Below the pieces are notes generated by a model. That model made no database searches, was not told the DNA's origin, and saw only the letters and a program-made list of their open reading frames with translations. Of a stretch of 64,000 bases of DNA, positions 8,710 to 17,891 are shown piece by piece (the first letter of the stretch is position 1; the number at the start of each line of letters is the position of its first letter). This DNA is from CAYSAA01 sp964428905 (GTDB lineage Bacteria > Atribacterota > Phoenicimicrobiia > Phoenicimicrobiales > Stramentimicrobiaceae), in NCBI GenBank assembly GCA_964428905.1, contig CAYSAA010000024.1:7870-71869 (forward strand). Direction: 5' to 3'. The translations under genes and the position numbers were made by a program.

Positions 8710-9696
8710 TTGAAATCAGTCCTATGTGGAGGAGAAATCTTGCTTGATTTTATTTCAAAAGAAGCGGGTACAGGTTTGGATCATAGTATTTTATTTGAAA
8801 AAAGACCCGGAGGATCTATTTTTAATGTTGCTGTTGCTTTGAGAAGATTAGGAATCCCAGTGTCTTTTCTAACAAAAATAGGAGGAGACGAGTTTGCTCA
8901 CGGACTAATGGATACTATAATAAAAGAGAAAATAAATATTGAATGTTTAAAAAGAGATAATGACTTAAAAACTACACTAGCTTTTGTAGCAATAAATAGG
9001 GAAGGTAAACCAGAATTTAGATTCTATCGGGAAAAAGCAGCGGATACAATGCTGACTATTTCTGAAATAAAAGAGGTTAATCCTAAAAATTATTCTATCT
9101 ATCATTTTGGCTCAATTTCTTTACTCAAAAACCCTGCTTCAGATGCCTATTTAGAGTTATTGCATATGTTTCATAAAGAAAAAATTATTACTTCCTTTGA
9201 TCCCAATATAAGGCCACCCTTAATAAAAGATAAAAAAAATTATTTAAATATGTTTTTTAAGATATCTAAAATGGTTGATATTTTAAAGATGAGTGATGAT
9301 GATTTAAAATATATTACTGGTTTCACAGATGCCAAAGAGGCTTTAAGAAAAATATTGAATAAAATTAATTCTTTTTTAATCCTGGTTACCCTTGGTAAGA
9401 GTGGAGTATTAAGTTATTACAAGGGACAATTTATGCATGTACCTACTTTTGATAAAATAAAAATGAAAGAAACAACTGGTTGCGGAGATGCTTTTATGGC
9501 TGCAATCATATATGGATTTTTAAAATGTGCAAACATTCCGCAATTTTCAATATCAAGGTTAGAAGAAATTCTTACTTTTGCAAATGCTGTAGCTACGATT
9601 GTTGGTACACGATATGGGGCATCTAATTCTATGCCTCGACTTCAAGAAGTAGAAGAATTTCTATCTCTTTACCATAACATAAATAGAGATAAATAA
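8710..9696 (+). CDS. PfkB-family carbohydrate kinase (fructokinase-like)
   Basis: A 328-residue sugar kinase that phosphorylates a sugar with ATP in the cytoplasm. N-terminal CGGEILLDF, then the first PfkB signature region RPGGSIFNVAVALRRLG (from about residue 33) and KIGGDEFAHGLMD. The C-terminal signature KETTGCGDAFMAA near residue 258 contains the catalytic aspartate; the usual GAGD reads GCGD, a variant known in the superfamily. The chosen start is TTG 8710, 10 bases after GAGGAGG (8693-8699); a TTG at 8668 is open but lacks an SD. Exact substrate is not determined by sequence. The ribokinase relic upstream is a different member of the same superfamily. Confidence 0.87.
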   Translation: MKSVLCGGEILLDFISKEAGTGLDHSILFEKRPGGSIFNVAVALRRLGIPVSFLTKIGGDEFAHGLMDTIIKEKINIECLKRDNDLKTTLAFVAINREGKPEFRFYREKAADTMLTISEIKEVNPKNYSIYHFGSISLLKNPASDAYLELLHMFHKEKIITSFDPNIRPPLIKDKKNYLNMFFKISKMVDILKMSDDDLKYITGFTDAKEALRKILNKINSFLILVTLGKSGVLSYYKGQFMHVPTFDKIKMKETTGCGDAFMAAIIYGFLKCANIPQFSISRLEEILTFANAVATIVGTRYGASNSMPRLQEVEEFLSLYHNINRDK

Positions 9697-9841
9697 ATTT
9701 AATTATTAATATTATTAATGTATGCTATAGAAAAGAATAAAAGAAGCTATACATAATTACTTTTTTAGCTAAACTGTTAATAAGAATCTAAGTTAGTACA
9801 AATTGTTTTAAAACTAAATGGAAATGGGAGGTTTAAGTAAT

Positions 9842-9967
9842 GTGAAAGAAGGCAGAATAGTTCTTTATCTGAATCTCAAAATAGAAGAATTAAAGAAATT
9901 GGCCATGTCCCAATTAATAGACGGAGAAACAGTCTGTTTTGGATGTGATGTAGGTCAGAGGAGGTAA
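9842..9967 (+). pseudogene. Fragment of aminopeptidase C / bleomycin hydrolase (peptidase C1B)
   Basis: A 41-codon frame from GTG 9842 reads VKEGRIVLYLNLKIEELKKL, then AMSQLIDGETVCFGCDVGQ. It matches the internal segment of PepC/bleomycin hydrolase (YLNxxIEELKKLAxxxLxxGExVWFGCDVG). The conserved tryptophan of VWFGCDV is cysteine here. The catalytic Cys and His domains are absent and the frame stops right after GQRR. A GGGAGG (9826-9831) precedes the GTG, and the TAA overlaps the SD of the nitroreductase gene. I regard it as a relic. Confidence 0.65.
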
Positions 9968-9973
9968 TATAAT

Positions 9974-10480
9974 ATGGAATTTCAGGAACTAATCGCGCAA
10001 AGATATAGTGTTCGGGCCTATAAGCCGGATGATGTATCACCTGATGTAATAGATAAGCTTTTAGAGGCAGCACGACTGGCTCCCACAGCAGCCAATAGAC
10101 AAAGTTTCAAACTTTTTGTCATCAAAACTACCGGTTTTAAAGATGAATTAAAAAAGATATACTACCAGGAATGGTTTGTTCAAGCTCCTTATGTAATAGG
10201 AATTTGTGGGATCCCCCGAGGGAATTGGGTCCGTAGAGATGGCAAGGATTATACGGATGTAGATTCAGCTATTGTAATGGATCATGTGATTCTTTCTGCA
10301 ACAGATTTGGGACTCGGTACCTGTTGGATTGGCGCTTTTGATCCGATTGCAGCCCGGAAATTCCTTGATCTTCCTTCGGAAATGGAACCCATCGCTTTTA
10401 CACCGATAGGTTATCCAGCAGATAATCCTGGAATAAAAAAACGTAAAACCCTTGATGAATTGGTTCGTTATATACCATAG
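9974..10480 (+). CDS. Nitroreductase-family flavoprotein
   Basis: A 168-residue FMN-dependent oxidoreductase of the small nitroreductase type. The N-terminal RYSVRAYKPDDV (FMN phosphate-binding Arg-x-Ser-x-Arg) and EAARLAPTAANRQSFKLFVI segments are typical, and the C-terminal half has the GLGTCWIGAFDP motif and a final KKRKTLDELVRY. The start ATG 9974 has a strong SD (AGAGGAGG, 9957-9964). Physiological substrate is unknown. The next gene, miaA, converges on it, with no clear hairpin terminator in the 113 bases between. Confidence 0.9.
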   Translation: MEFQELIAQRYSVRAYKPDDVSPDVIDKLLEAARLAPTAANRQSFKLFVIKTTGFKDELKKIYYQEWFVQAPYVIGICGIPRGNWVRRDGKDYTDVDSAIVMDHVILSATDLGLGTCWIGAFDPIAARKFLDLPSEMEPIAFTPIGYPADNPGIKKRKTLDELVRYIP

Positions 10481-10593
10481 ACCACCACTTCTATTTACTT
10501 TACATAAGATATATTATCGGACCTTTATTATCTTTATTACATAAATATCCTTTCTTAATTAAGCTTCCTACTTTATTAGTACTGCTCATTTTT

Positions 10594-11556
10594 CTAATAT
10601 CCCTTACTCTTCATTATACCTACTATCTTTTTTGTACACTCTACAACATCTTTATAATCGTCAAGATTAATCCAGCAATCTACCTTTGTTTGATTTTTAA
10701 ACCAGCTCATTTGTCTTTTAGCAAAACGTCGTGTTTCTTTCTTAATCATTTCAATTGATTCTTCCCTGGAAATATTTCCCTGCAAATAGCAAACAATCTG
10801 CTGATAACCAAGACCCTTCATTGCATTAGTATTTTCATAACCATATTTTTTTAGTAACTTTTCAGTTTCTTCTATTAAACCTTTTTTGATCATCAAATCA
10901 ACACGATGATTTATTTTTTGATTCAGTTTCTCTCTATTCATAGCAAGACCAATGATATAGTAATGATATTTTAGTTGTTTGGAATAATCATTAGCATCGC
11001 TTTGGTGAAAATAAGAAAATGGCTTTCCAGTTAAATAATATACTTCCAGTGCTCTGATAACTCTTCTAGTATCATTCGGGCTAATCTTTTTTGAATATTC
11101 AGGATCATGGAACTTTAGTCTGCCAAACAAATAGTCATTGCCTTTTTTCTCTAATAGTTCTGTCAATTGACTGCGAATATTCTGATCCCTGCCAGGCCCT
11201 TCAAAAATAGGATTAATAAGTGATTTGATATAAAGCCCGGTTCCGCCGACAATCATTGGTTTTTTGCTACGGGAAAGAATGTCTGTAATGCATTGATGGG
11301 CATATTTTGTGTACTGCATCACATCATAATTATGCGAGGGATCAACAATACCAATACCATGGTGTTTATAATGCTCTAAAATAACGCCATTTGGCTTTGC
11401 AGTTCCTATATCCATATATTTATATATTTGCATTGAATCGGAGGAAATTATTTCAATTTCAGGGATATATTGAGCGATTTTGATAGCTATTTCAGTCTTG
11501 CCGCTACAGGTCGGACCGGTAAGTATAATAATATTATTCTTATTATCTTTTAGCAT
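10594..11556 (-). CDS. miaA: tRNA dimethylallyltransferase MiaA
   Basis: A 320-residue enzyme that adds an isopentenyl group to adenosine 37 of tRNAs reading UNN codons. The P-loop GPTCSGKT is near residue 14, followed by the family's DSMQIYKYMDIGTAKP and GGTGLYIKSLI motifs and the late RRFAKRQMSWFKNQ segment. The start is ATG 11556, with GGAG about 9 bases upstream, overlapping the end of miaB by 14 bases; the open frame extends to 11607 but those residues fall inside miaB. MiaA makes the substrate that MiaB then methylthiolates, so the pairing is functional. Confidence 0.95.
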   Translation of the reverse strand: MLKDNKNNIIILTGPTCSGKTEIAIKIAQYIPEIEIISSDSMQIYKYMDIGTAKPNGVILEHYKHHGIGIVDPSHNYDVMQYTKYAHQCITDILSRSKKPMIVGGTGLYIKSLINPIFEGPGRDQNIRSQLTELLEKKGNDYLFGRLKFHDPEYSKKISPNDTRRVIRALEVYYLTGKPFSYFHQSDANDYSKQLKYHYYIIGLAMNREKLNQKINHRVDLMIKKGLIEETEKLLKKYGYENTNAMKGLGYQQIVCYLQGNISREESIEMIKKETRRFAKRQMSWFKNQTKVDCWINLDDYKDVVECTKKIVGIMKSKGY

Positions 11557-12913
11557 TAACGATTTCTCCATATAATGTATATGCATCTGCCCTTTGTATT
11601 TTAACATTTACTAACTGCCCAATAAATTTATCGTTGCTGACATCATTATATTTTTCTAAAAATACAACCACTTTATTTGTCCTCGTTTTACCCCAATATT
11701 GGTGCTCAACCCCTTTTTTAGATTTATTTTTTACTAATACTTCTACGGTCTTCCCTATTATGCATTGATTTTTATTGTTTGATATATCTTTTTGCAGTTC
11801 AATTAGTCTCCAGAGACGTTTTTTCTTGATTGAAAGAGAAATCTGTTCACTAAAAAGAGAGGCTAAGGTTGTTTCTCTATTGGAGTAGATAAACGTATAA
11901 GCTGAGTCAAATTGAATATTTTTAAATGCCTGGAGTGTATCTTCAAAGTCCCCTTCTGTTTCTCCGGGAAATCCTACCATTGCATCTGTGGTGATACTGG
12001 CATCTGGCATATATTTTCTAATATAATGTACGATATTATAGTATTGTTTCATATCGTATTTCCTGTTCATCTTTTTTAGTATTTTATCCGAACCAGACTG
12101 TATAGGTAAATGGATATGTTCGCATATCTTGTTACCATCTTTGATTACTTTAATCAAATCCAGATTAAAGTCTTTAGGATGGGATGTGGTAAACCTGATC
12201 CTTTCAATACCTGATATTTTATTGATCTTTGATAGTAATGTTAAAAAATTATCATGGTTTTCTATTCCATTTCCATAAGAATTAACATTTTGACCTAATA
12301 AAAATATTTCTTTATAGTTGTAATCAGCCAATTTTTTTATTTCATTCAATATTTCTTTCGTTGGTCTGCTTTCTTCAGGACCACGGGTATAAGGAACAAT
12401 ACAATAAGAACAAAAATTATTACATCCTTTCATAATTTGAACATAAGCTGAAATACGATCTTTATATTTAATAGATATATCCTGCAAACGAAAATGTTTT
12501 CGATTATCACAATATATGATTGTCTTTCTTGTTTTATTTTCCAAAAATGCTTCCCATATTTCCTTAAAACAGGATGCTTGCGATGGTCCAAATATTATAT
12601 CAGCCGCAGGTATTCTTTTCTGAATATTCTCTTTTTCCTTCTGTGCCAGACAACCACAAATTCCAAAGATAAGACCGGGTTTTTCTTTCTTAATTTGCTT
12701 GATTATTCCTGCCATGCTGTAAATTTTATCCTCAACTTTTTTTCTTACACAGCAGGTATTTAAAATAATGATATCAGCGTTATTAATATCTGCAGTCATA
12801 TTATAACCCATGTCTTCAATCTGACCGGCTATGAATTCAGAATCATTTACATTCATTTGACAACCAAATGTCTTAATAAAATAGGATAATGGCTTTTTCA
12901 TGTTAGCAATCAT
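11543..12913 (-). CDS. miaB: tRNA-2-methylthio-N6-dimethylallyladenosine synthase MiaB
   Basis: A 456-residue radical SAM methylthiotransferase acting on i6A37 of tRNA. The N-terminal domain has the three cluster cysteines C18 (FGCQMN), C54 (NTCCVRK) and C88 (GICGC). The radical SAM cluster is C164-x3-C168-x2-C171 (GCNNFCSYCIVP), and a TRAM domain ends the protein. The GxxGxN-like LLGQNVNSYG segment marks the MiaB group rather than MtaB. ATG 12913 follows AGGAG. It is upstream of and overlaps miaA. Confidence 0.95.
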   Translation of the reverse strand: MIANMKKPLSYFIKTFGCQMNVNDSEFIAGQIEDMGYNMTADINNADIIILNTCCVRKKVEDKIYSMAGIIKQIKKEKPGLIFGICGCLAQKEKENIQKRIPAADIIFGPSQASCFKEIWEAFLENKTRKTIIYCDNRKHFRLQDISIKYKDRISAYVQIMKGCNNFCSYCIVPYTRGPEESRPTKEILNEIKKLADYNYKEIFLLGQNVNSYGNGIENHDNFLTLLSKINKISGIERIRFTTSHPKDFNLDLIKVIKDGNKICEHIHLPIQSGSDKILKKMNRKYDMKQYYNIVHYIRKYMPDASITTDAMVGFPGETEGDFEDTLQAFKNIQFDSAYTFIYSNRETTLASLFSEQISLSIKKKRLWRLIELQKDISNNKNQCIIGKTVEVLVKNKSKKGVEHQYWGKTRTNKVVVFLEKYNDVSNDKFIGQLVNVKIQRADAYTLYGEIVNAKR

Positions 12914-13023
12914 TATTCTCCTGGTCCTTTATATAATCTTTACTCATTTTAGAAAGACTCTTATTATTATTATTATTATTTCATAATCAATTTTTATGCA
13001 TTTTTTTATTTGTAATAAATAAT

Positions 13024-13064
13024 GAAAAAAGAAGGAGATATATTTATATCATATAGCTCCTTCT
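13024..13064 (-). terminator. Stem-loop terminator downstream of rny
   Basis: Arms 13030-13043 and 13051-13064 pair over 14 bases with one mismatch. On the minus strand the stem is followed by six Ts (13029 to 13024), the standard intrinsic terminator form, placed between the rny stop codon and miaB. Confidence 0.75.
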
Positions 13065-13119
13065 CTCTTTTATTATAATTTTATCTCCACCACATAATAT
13101 TGGGCAGATCTTGCAAGTT

Positions 13120-14673
13120 TTATTTGGCGTATTCTACTGAGCGTGTTTCCCTGATGACGTTTACTTTTACTTGACCGGGATAATCGATATTCTTTTCAAC
13201 TTTTCTGGATATATCCCTGGAAAGCTTGGCCGCCAGGAAATCATCAATCTCTTCCGGATTAACGATAATCCTTATTTCACGTCCTGCTTGAATTGCATAG
13301 GATTTTTCAACACCTTCAAAAGAATTGGCAATTTCTTCCAATTGCTGTAACCTTTTAATATAAGTTTCCAGCATTTCTCTTCTAGCTCCCGGTCTTGAGG
13401 CAGAAATGGCATCTGCTGCTTGAATAAGAACTGCCTCTACGGTTTCAGGTTTTTCATCTTCATGGTGAGCGGCAATGGCATTGACAATTTTGGGAGATTC
13501 GCCGTTTTTACGGGCAATATCAGCTCCGATTAAGGCATGAGGCCCTTCGACTTCCATGTCCGCTGCTTTCCCAATATCGTGAAGAAGGCCTGCCCTTTTA
13601 CAAAAAGTGGCATTCAGACCCAGTTCGTCAGCCATAATACCCGCAAAATAAGAAACTTCTTTAGAATGTTGTAAAACATTCTGTCCATAACTTGTTCTAT
13701 ATTTCAATTTACCCAATATATGAATCAGTTTTGGATTAAGATTTCTGACATTTGTATCAAAGGCCGCTTTTTCTCCCTCTTCTTTTATATTATTGTCAAC
13801 AATGTTTCTTGAATTTTCTATAACCTCTTCTATCCTGGCTGGTTGTATCCTTCCATCTGTTATTAATTTTTCTAATGCAATCCTGGCAACTTCCCGTCTT
13901 ATGGGATCGAATCCGGATATAATCACCGCCTCTGGCGTATCGTCAACAATCAAATCAACTCCTGCTATCCGTTCAAAGGTACGTATATTTCTCCCCTCTC
14001 TCCCTATAATTCTTCCTTTCATTTCTTCATTGGGAAGGGAAACTACAGATATTGTAGACTCCACAGTGTCCTCGGAAGAATAACGTTGAATTGCAAGGGA
14101 AATAATATTTCGTGCCTTCTTTTCACCATCCTCTTTGGCTTGTTCTTCAATATTCTTAATCATCTTTCCGGCTTCATGAGTAAGCTCTTTTTCTAATCGA
14201 CTTAACAAATACTCCTTTGCTTCTTCAAGATTGAGTTTTGATATCCTTAATAATTCATCTCTTTGTTTTTGATAAAGTTGATTGACTTCCTGTAAATTTT
14301 TATTCACTTCTTGTTCTTTAGCATTTAGACTTTTTTGCCTATTTTCTATTTGTTCTAATTTTTGAACAAGACTGTTGCTTTTTCTAATCAACTGTTCATT
14401 AAGATTTTCCAATTTATTTCTTTTTTGTTGACATTCAATTTCACTTTTTCTTATGATTTGGTATGTTTCTTCCTTCGCTTGCAGCTGTGCTTCTTTTTTT
14501 ATTGAATCAGCTTCTTTTTTTGCATTTTCAATCATTTGATTACAGGTTTTCTCTGAAGATGACAGTTTTGTTTTTGCAAATATACTAGTCAAAAAGAAGC
14601 CAATGGCAATGCCTAACAAAATTGTTACAATTGACAAAATAGATGTATTGATGGCTTTCACCCCCTTATTCAA
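13120..14673 (-). CDS. rny: Ribonuclease Y
   Basis: A membrane-anchored endoribonuclease of about 510-517 residues that starts mRNA decay in many low-GC bacteria. One N-terminal membrane helix (residues about 12-32), a long charged coiled coil (about 40-190), a KH domain ([20 protein letters not shown], about 215) and an HD domain with GLLHDIGKA (about 360). The start is unclear. The frame opens with TTG 14673 without an SD, and GTG 14661 sits directly on the SD-like AAGGGGGTG. The best SD spacing points to codon ATC at 14652, which would begin with INTSILSIV as in other RNase Y proteins. Confidence 0.94.
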   Translation of the reverse strand: MNKGVKAINTSILSIVTILLGIAIGFFLTSIFAKTKLSSSEKTCNQMIENAKKEADSIKKEAQLQAKEETYQIIRKSEIECQQKRNKLENLNEQLIRKSNSLVQKLEQIENRQKSLNAKEQEVNKNLQEVNQLYQKQRDELLRISKLNLEEAKEYLLSRLEKELTHEAGKMIKNIEEQAKEDGEKKARNIISLAIQRYSSEDTVESTISVVSLPNEEMKGRIIGREGRNIRTFERIAGVDLIVDDTPEAVIISGFDPIRREVARIALEKLITDGRIQPARIEEVIENSRNIVDNNIKEEGEKAAFDTNVRNLNPKLIHILGKLKYRTSYGQNVLQHSKEVSYFAGIMADELGLNATFCKRAGLLHDIGKAADMEVEGPHALIGADIARKNGESPKIVNAIAAHHEDEKPETVEAVLIQAADAISASRPGARREMLETYIKRLQQLEEIANSFEGVEKSYAIQAGREIRIIVNPEEIDDFLAAKLSRDISRKVEKNIDYPGQVKVNVIRETRSVEYAK

Positions 14674-14910
14674 TTTAAAAGGTTCATAAATCTTCTAGAA
14701 TATATTAAAGCAATCGCTAATCAGTATTCCTTGTTATTGTGAACTATCAAACGACCAAATTCTCTTTATATAACTAGATAGCAATATTATCTAAGGATGA
14801 ATTGTTAAAGATATAATTAACTTATATATTTTATCTCTATCAAAAATAAAAGTCAAATAGTAGTCTGTATCTGTAGCACAACAAACTTAATTTATACAAT
14901 TCCAAACAAT

Positions 14911-15552
14911 CTAATCGGTAAATAACTCGTTATAAATATGATGAATAATTTGGTAAGAGAATCCTCGTGATTTCAATAGACTGATAACTTTTTTGGGCTC
15001 TAAAGGAATGTTTTTGGACTGAAAAGAGTCCTTTTTTTTATCTATTAATTGATAAGCTAATTCCAATTCATCTTTGTCTTTTTCAAAAAAAGAATGAATA
15101 GTATTTTCAATAAGTTCTGTGTCGATGCCTTTATTATATAAATCTTTTTTAAGCTTTAATTTACCCATAGGTTTGTTGTTTATTCGGTCTTTTATCCACA
15201 TGAGACAAAATTCCCGGTCATCAATAAGTTTATTATCTTTCAACCATTGCATAGTTTTATCAACAATACCTGTTTGATAACTTTTATTTTGTAATTTATT
15301 CGTCATCTCCCATTCAGTTCTGGGTCTGTAAGATAAAAACCGAATTGAATCATTTTTCGCCCTGTTCAATGTTTCTTTTTGCTGTATAGTATCGATAAGA
15401 TTATCCGTTATCGTTTTGCCAATATATAGATTCAAATCGTTTATAATCGTATCATCTAATTCGATGAATAATTCATGGTCTATATATATTTTTTTTCTTT
15501 TTATATTATTTTTCTTGACTTTTATATCAGTTATTTTTCGATTCTTGTTCAC
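14911..15552 (-). CDS. recX: Regulatory protein RecX
   Basis: A 213-residue RecA modulator. The three-helix repeats are visible as [17 protein letters not shown] (about 70-87), [20 protein letters not shown] (about 110-130) and the C-terminal [21 protein letters not shown]. The N-terminal extension of about 60 residues is longer than in short RecX proteins but common in Firmicutes-like forms. GTG 15552 overlaps the 3' end of recA by 26 bases, so the two are translated together. Confidence 0.88.
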   Translation of the reverse strand: MNKNRKITDIKVKKNNIKRKKIYIDHELFIELDDTIINDLNLYIGKTITDNLIDTIQQKETLNRAKNDSIRFLSYRPRTEWEMTNKLQNKSYQTGIVDKTMQWLKDNKLIDDREFCLMWIKDRINNKPMGKLKLKKDLYNKGIDTELIENTIHSFFEKDKDELELAYQLIDKKKDSFQSKNIPLEPKKVISLLKSRGFSYQIIHHIYNELFTD

Positions 15553-16582
15553 TTTTAAACCTGGTTTCCATATTAGGCAGATTAACTGCCGCTACAATTT
15601 TTTCCTCGATTTCACTGGATATTTTTGGATTTTCTAATAGATATACCTTGGTATTTTCTTTCCCCTGACCTATTTGCATATCATTATAAGAAAACCAGGT
15701 GCCGGATTTTTGGATAATATCATATTGAACACCCAAATTAAATATATCTCCCTCTCTGGAAATGCCCTTTCCAAAAATAATGTCAAAGATAGCTTCCTGA
15801 AATGGCGGGGCTAATTTATTTTTAACAACCTTGACTCTTACGTTAATGCCAATATTGGTATCATTTTTTTTAATAGAAGCTTTTCTTCTTATATCCAATC
15901 TAATAGTTGAATAGAATTTTAGTGCTCGTCCCCCGGGGGTAGTTTCAGGGTTTCCAAAAATAATTCCGATTTTTTCCCTGATCTGATTGACAAAAATTGT
16001 TGTTGTTCTGGACTTGTTAATAATAGCAGTCAGCTTCCTCAATGCCTGGGACATCAAACGGGCCTGCAGTCCCATGGAGGCATCTCCCATTTCCCCCTCT
16101 ATTTCTGCTTTTGGTACCAGGGCTGCGACTGAATCAATAACGATAATATCGACAGCATTACTTCTTACTAAGGACTCGGCAATTTCCAGTGCCTGTTCGC
16201 CTGTATCGGGTTGCGAGATAATTAGCTCATCGATATTAATTCCGATATTTTTTGCATAAATTGGGTCCAGGGCATGCTCAGCATCAATAAAAGCAGCAAT
16301 ACCTTTGTTTTTTTGTGCCTCAGCAATCATGTGTAAAGCCAAGGTTGTCTTACCAGATGATTCGGGGCCGAATATTTCTATAATCCTGCCCCGAGGAACA
16401 CCACCAATTCCCAAAGCAATATCTAAGGCTAAAGAGCCGGATGAAATAGTATTGCTTCCGCTAACCTTTGGCTTATCACCGAACTTCATAATTGAACCTT
16501 TGCCAAAACGATGCTCTATATTCTCCATTGCCATTTTTAGAGCCTTCTCCCTTTCTGAGAAATTATTCTTGCTTTCTTTCAT
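15527..16582 (-). CDS. recA: Recombinase RecA
   Basis: A 351-residue strand-exchange ATPase. Walker A GPESSGKT is at 72-79, the DNA-binding loop 1 at [20 protein letters not shown] and loop 2 region at [17 protein letters not shown]. Length and motif order are normal and there is no intein. ATG 16582 has an AAGGAG SD. A TATAAT-like box lies about 60 bases upstream, but I see no good -35 at the right distance and no clear SOS operator. Confidence 0.97.
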   Translation of the reverse strand: MKESKNNFSEREKALKMAMENIEHRFGKGSIMKFGDKPKVSGSNTISSGSLALDIALGIGGVPRGRIIEIFGPESSGKTTLALHMIAEAQKNKGIAAFIDAEHALDPIYAKNIGINIDELIISQPDTGEQALEIAESLVRSNAVDIIVIDSVAALVPKAEIEGEMGDASMGLQARLMSQALRKLTAIINKSRTTTIFVNQIREKIGIIFGNPETTPGGRALKFYSTIRLDIRRKASIKKNDTNIGINVRVKVVKNKLAPPFQEAIFDIIFGKGISREGDIFNLGVQYDIIQKSGTWFSYNDMQIGQGKENTKVYLLENPKISSEIEEKIVAAVNLPNMETRFKSEQESKNN

Positions 16583-16693
16583 AAATTACTCCTTATTATG
16601 ATTTTTCTGTAGTTTAAGCAAATTATAAGCAAATTAGTTAAAAATATGGTCAATACATTTACAAATAATATTTTACACCATAGTATTTTCATG

Positions 16694-17278
16694 TTACAAG
16701 AGTGGAAATGTTTTAATAATGGTATAGATAGGTCCTTGTGGCGTTAAATTACTTTCCATTAACTCAATAGAACGAATTCTTTGAGAAATATTTTTAAATT
16801 GAATGTTATTTATATCATCAATGAATTTGTCTGAGTTTTTTAGATATTTTATTCTTCCTAAGGTAATATGAGCGGCAAAGTCTTTATCTTTACGATAAAA
16901 TCCTTCTTTCATTAGTGACCGTTCAATATCATGGTATATTTTCTCAACTTCGCTATAACCTTTTTCAATACCAATCCAGATAACACGAGGCCTCCCGGGG
17001 CCGGGGAATAACCCAATATTTTTTGAAAGATCGATCTTAAAAGACTGGTGTTGGGATGATATTTTTTGAAGATTGAGTAATGTTTTTTCAATTTCTAAAA
17101 TACTCAAATCACCCAGAAACTTCAAAGAAATATGCAAATTCTTTCTTTCAACAAATTTTATTTTTAGATGGATATCTTTAAAGTCTTTAATTTCTTCTTG
17201 AATATCAGCAATATATTGTTTGATTTCTCGATCTAAATTAATTGCAATGAATGCCCGGTTTGTATCATTAACCTTAAT
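16694..17278 (-). CDS. thpR: RNA 2',3'-cyclic phosphodiesterase (ThpR/LigT, 2H family), probable ATT start
   Basis: A 2H phosphoesterase of about 194 residues that opens 2',3'-cyclic phosphate ends of RNA. The catalytic pair is visible as H49-I-S (HISLKFLG) and H137-I-T (HITLGRI). The frame starts with TTG 17137 only if canonical starts are required, but that removes a conserved N-terminus: the upstream in-frame codons read RAFIAINLDREIKQYIADI and so on to KFVERKN, a standard ThpR beginning. No ATG, GTG or TTG occurs between that region and an in-frame TAG at 17294-17296. GGGGAG (17291-17286) lies 7 bases before ATT at 17278-17276, so ATT is the likely start. Confidence 0.88.
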   Translation of the reverse strand: MKVNDTNRAFIAINLDREIKQYIADIQEEIKDFKDIHLKIKFVERKNLHISLKFLGDLSILEIEKTLLNLQKISSQHQSFKIDLSKNIGLFPGPGRPRVIWIGIEKGYSEVEKIYHDIERSLMKEGFYRKDKDFAAHITLGRIKYLKNSDKFIDDINNIQFKNISQRIRSIELMESNLTPQGPIYTIIKTFPLL

Positions 17279-17300
17279 AGTATTACTCCCCTGCTACATT

Positions 17301-17888
17301 TTAATAATCATTTCCACTTTCAGGTATGAGTCTGTTACCTGTTCTGAGCTGCTCTTTATATTCCTTTCTTACCTGATTTAAAAAATTAATATATAAATCG
17401 GTCTGATAATTCTGATAGGTCCACTCTAAAGAATGAAAGGATTTATTGATAAATCCAAGTGTAATTTCAGCATATATTCCCTGTTTTAAATAAATTCTGG
17501 CCGGTCCATTTTTTGTGCTTGCTAAAATAAATTTGCCAAGTGTTAAATATCCGGGATCAAGATTTAACTTTCTTTTAATTCCTTTGGCTGTATTCTCCTG
17601 ATGGTTATCTACGCTGAGGGTAAACTCTAATTGATTGCTATCGATTTTAATCTGACTTAACCGAACGGGTAGGATTAATTTTTTAAAAGAGAGTAATTTC
17701 TGTTTAAGATGCTCTCCCATTTCATTTCTATAATAATCGGTAAAACCAAATGTTTGATAATTGCTTTCCAGATCAATTTTGCCAAAAATATTGGCCAAAC
17801 ATTTTTTTGCTTCTAAAAAATAGTTTTCTTCAGCGCTAATGATACTAAATATTAATTTGACAGGGTTAGGATAAATAATCTTTCCCAT
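17301..17888 (-). CDS. DUF4416 family protein
   Basis: A 195-residue protein of the uncharacterised DUF4416 family. Family hallmarks visible are the N-terminal PNPVKLIFSIISAEE, FTDYYRNEMG near residue 50, LNLDPGYLTLGKFILAST near residue 110, RIYLKQGIYAEITLGF and the C-terminal WTYQNYQ...YINFLNQVRKEY. Function is unknown. It lies 3 bases after rodZ and 22 bases before thpR in an apparent operon, which weakly suggests an RNA- or envelope-related housekeeping role. Confidence 0.8.
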   Translation of the reverse strand: MGKIIYPNPVKLIFSIISAEENYFLEAKKCLANIFGKIDLESNYQTFGFTDYYRNEMGEHLKQKLLSFKKLILPVRLSQIKIDSNQLEFTLSVDNHQENTAKGIKRKLNLDPGYLTLGKFILASTKNGPARIYLKQGIYAEITLGFINKSFHSLEWTYQNYQTDLYINFLNQVRKEYKEQLRTGNRLIPESGNDY

Positions 17889-17891
17889 TGT

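Noticed and set aside
16583..16693. SOS (LexA) operator upstream of recA
   Set aside because: No match to either the Gram-positive or enteric LexA box could be seen.
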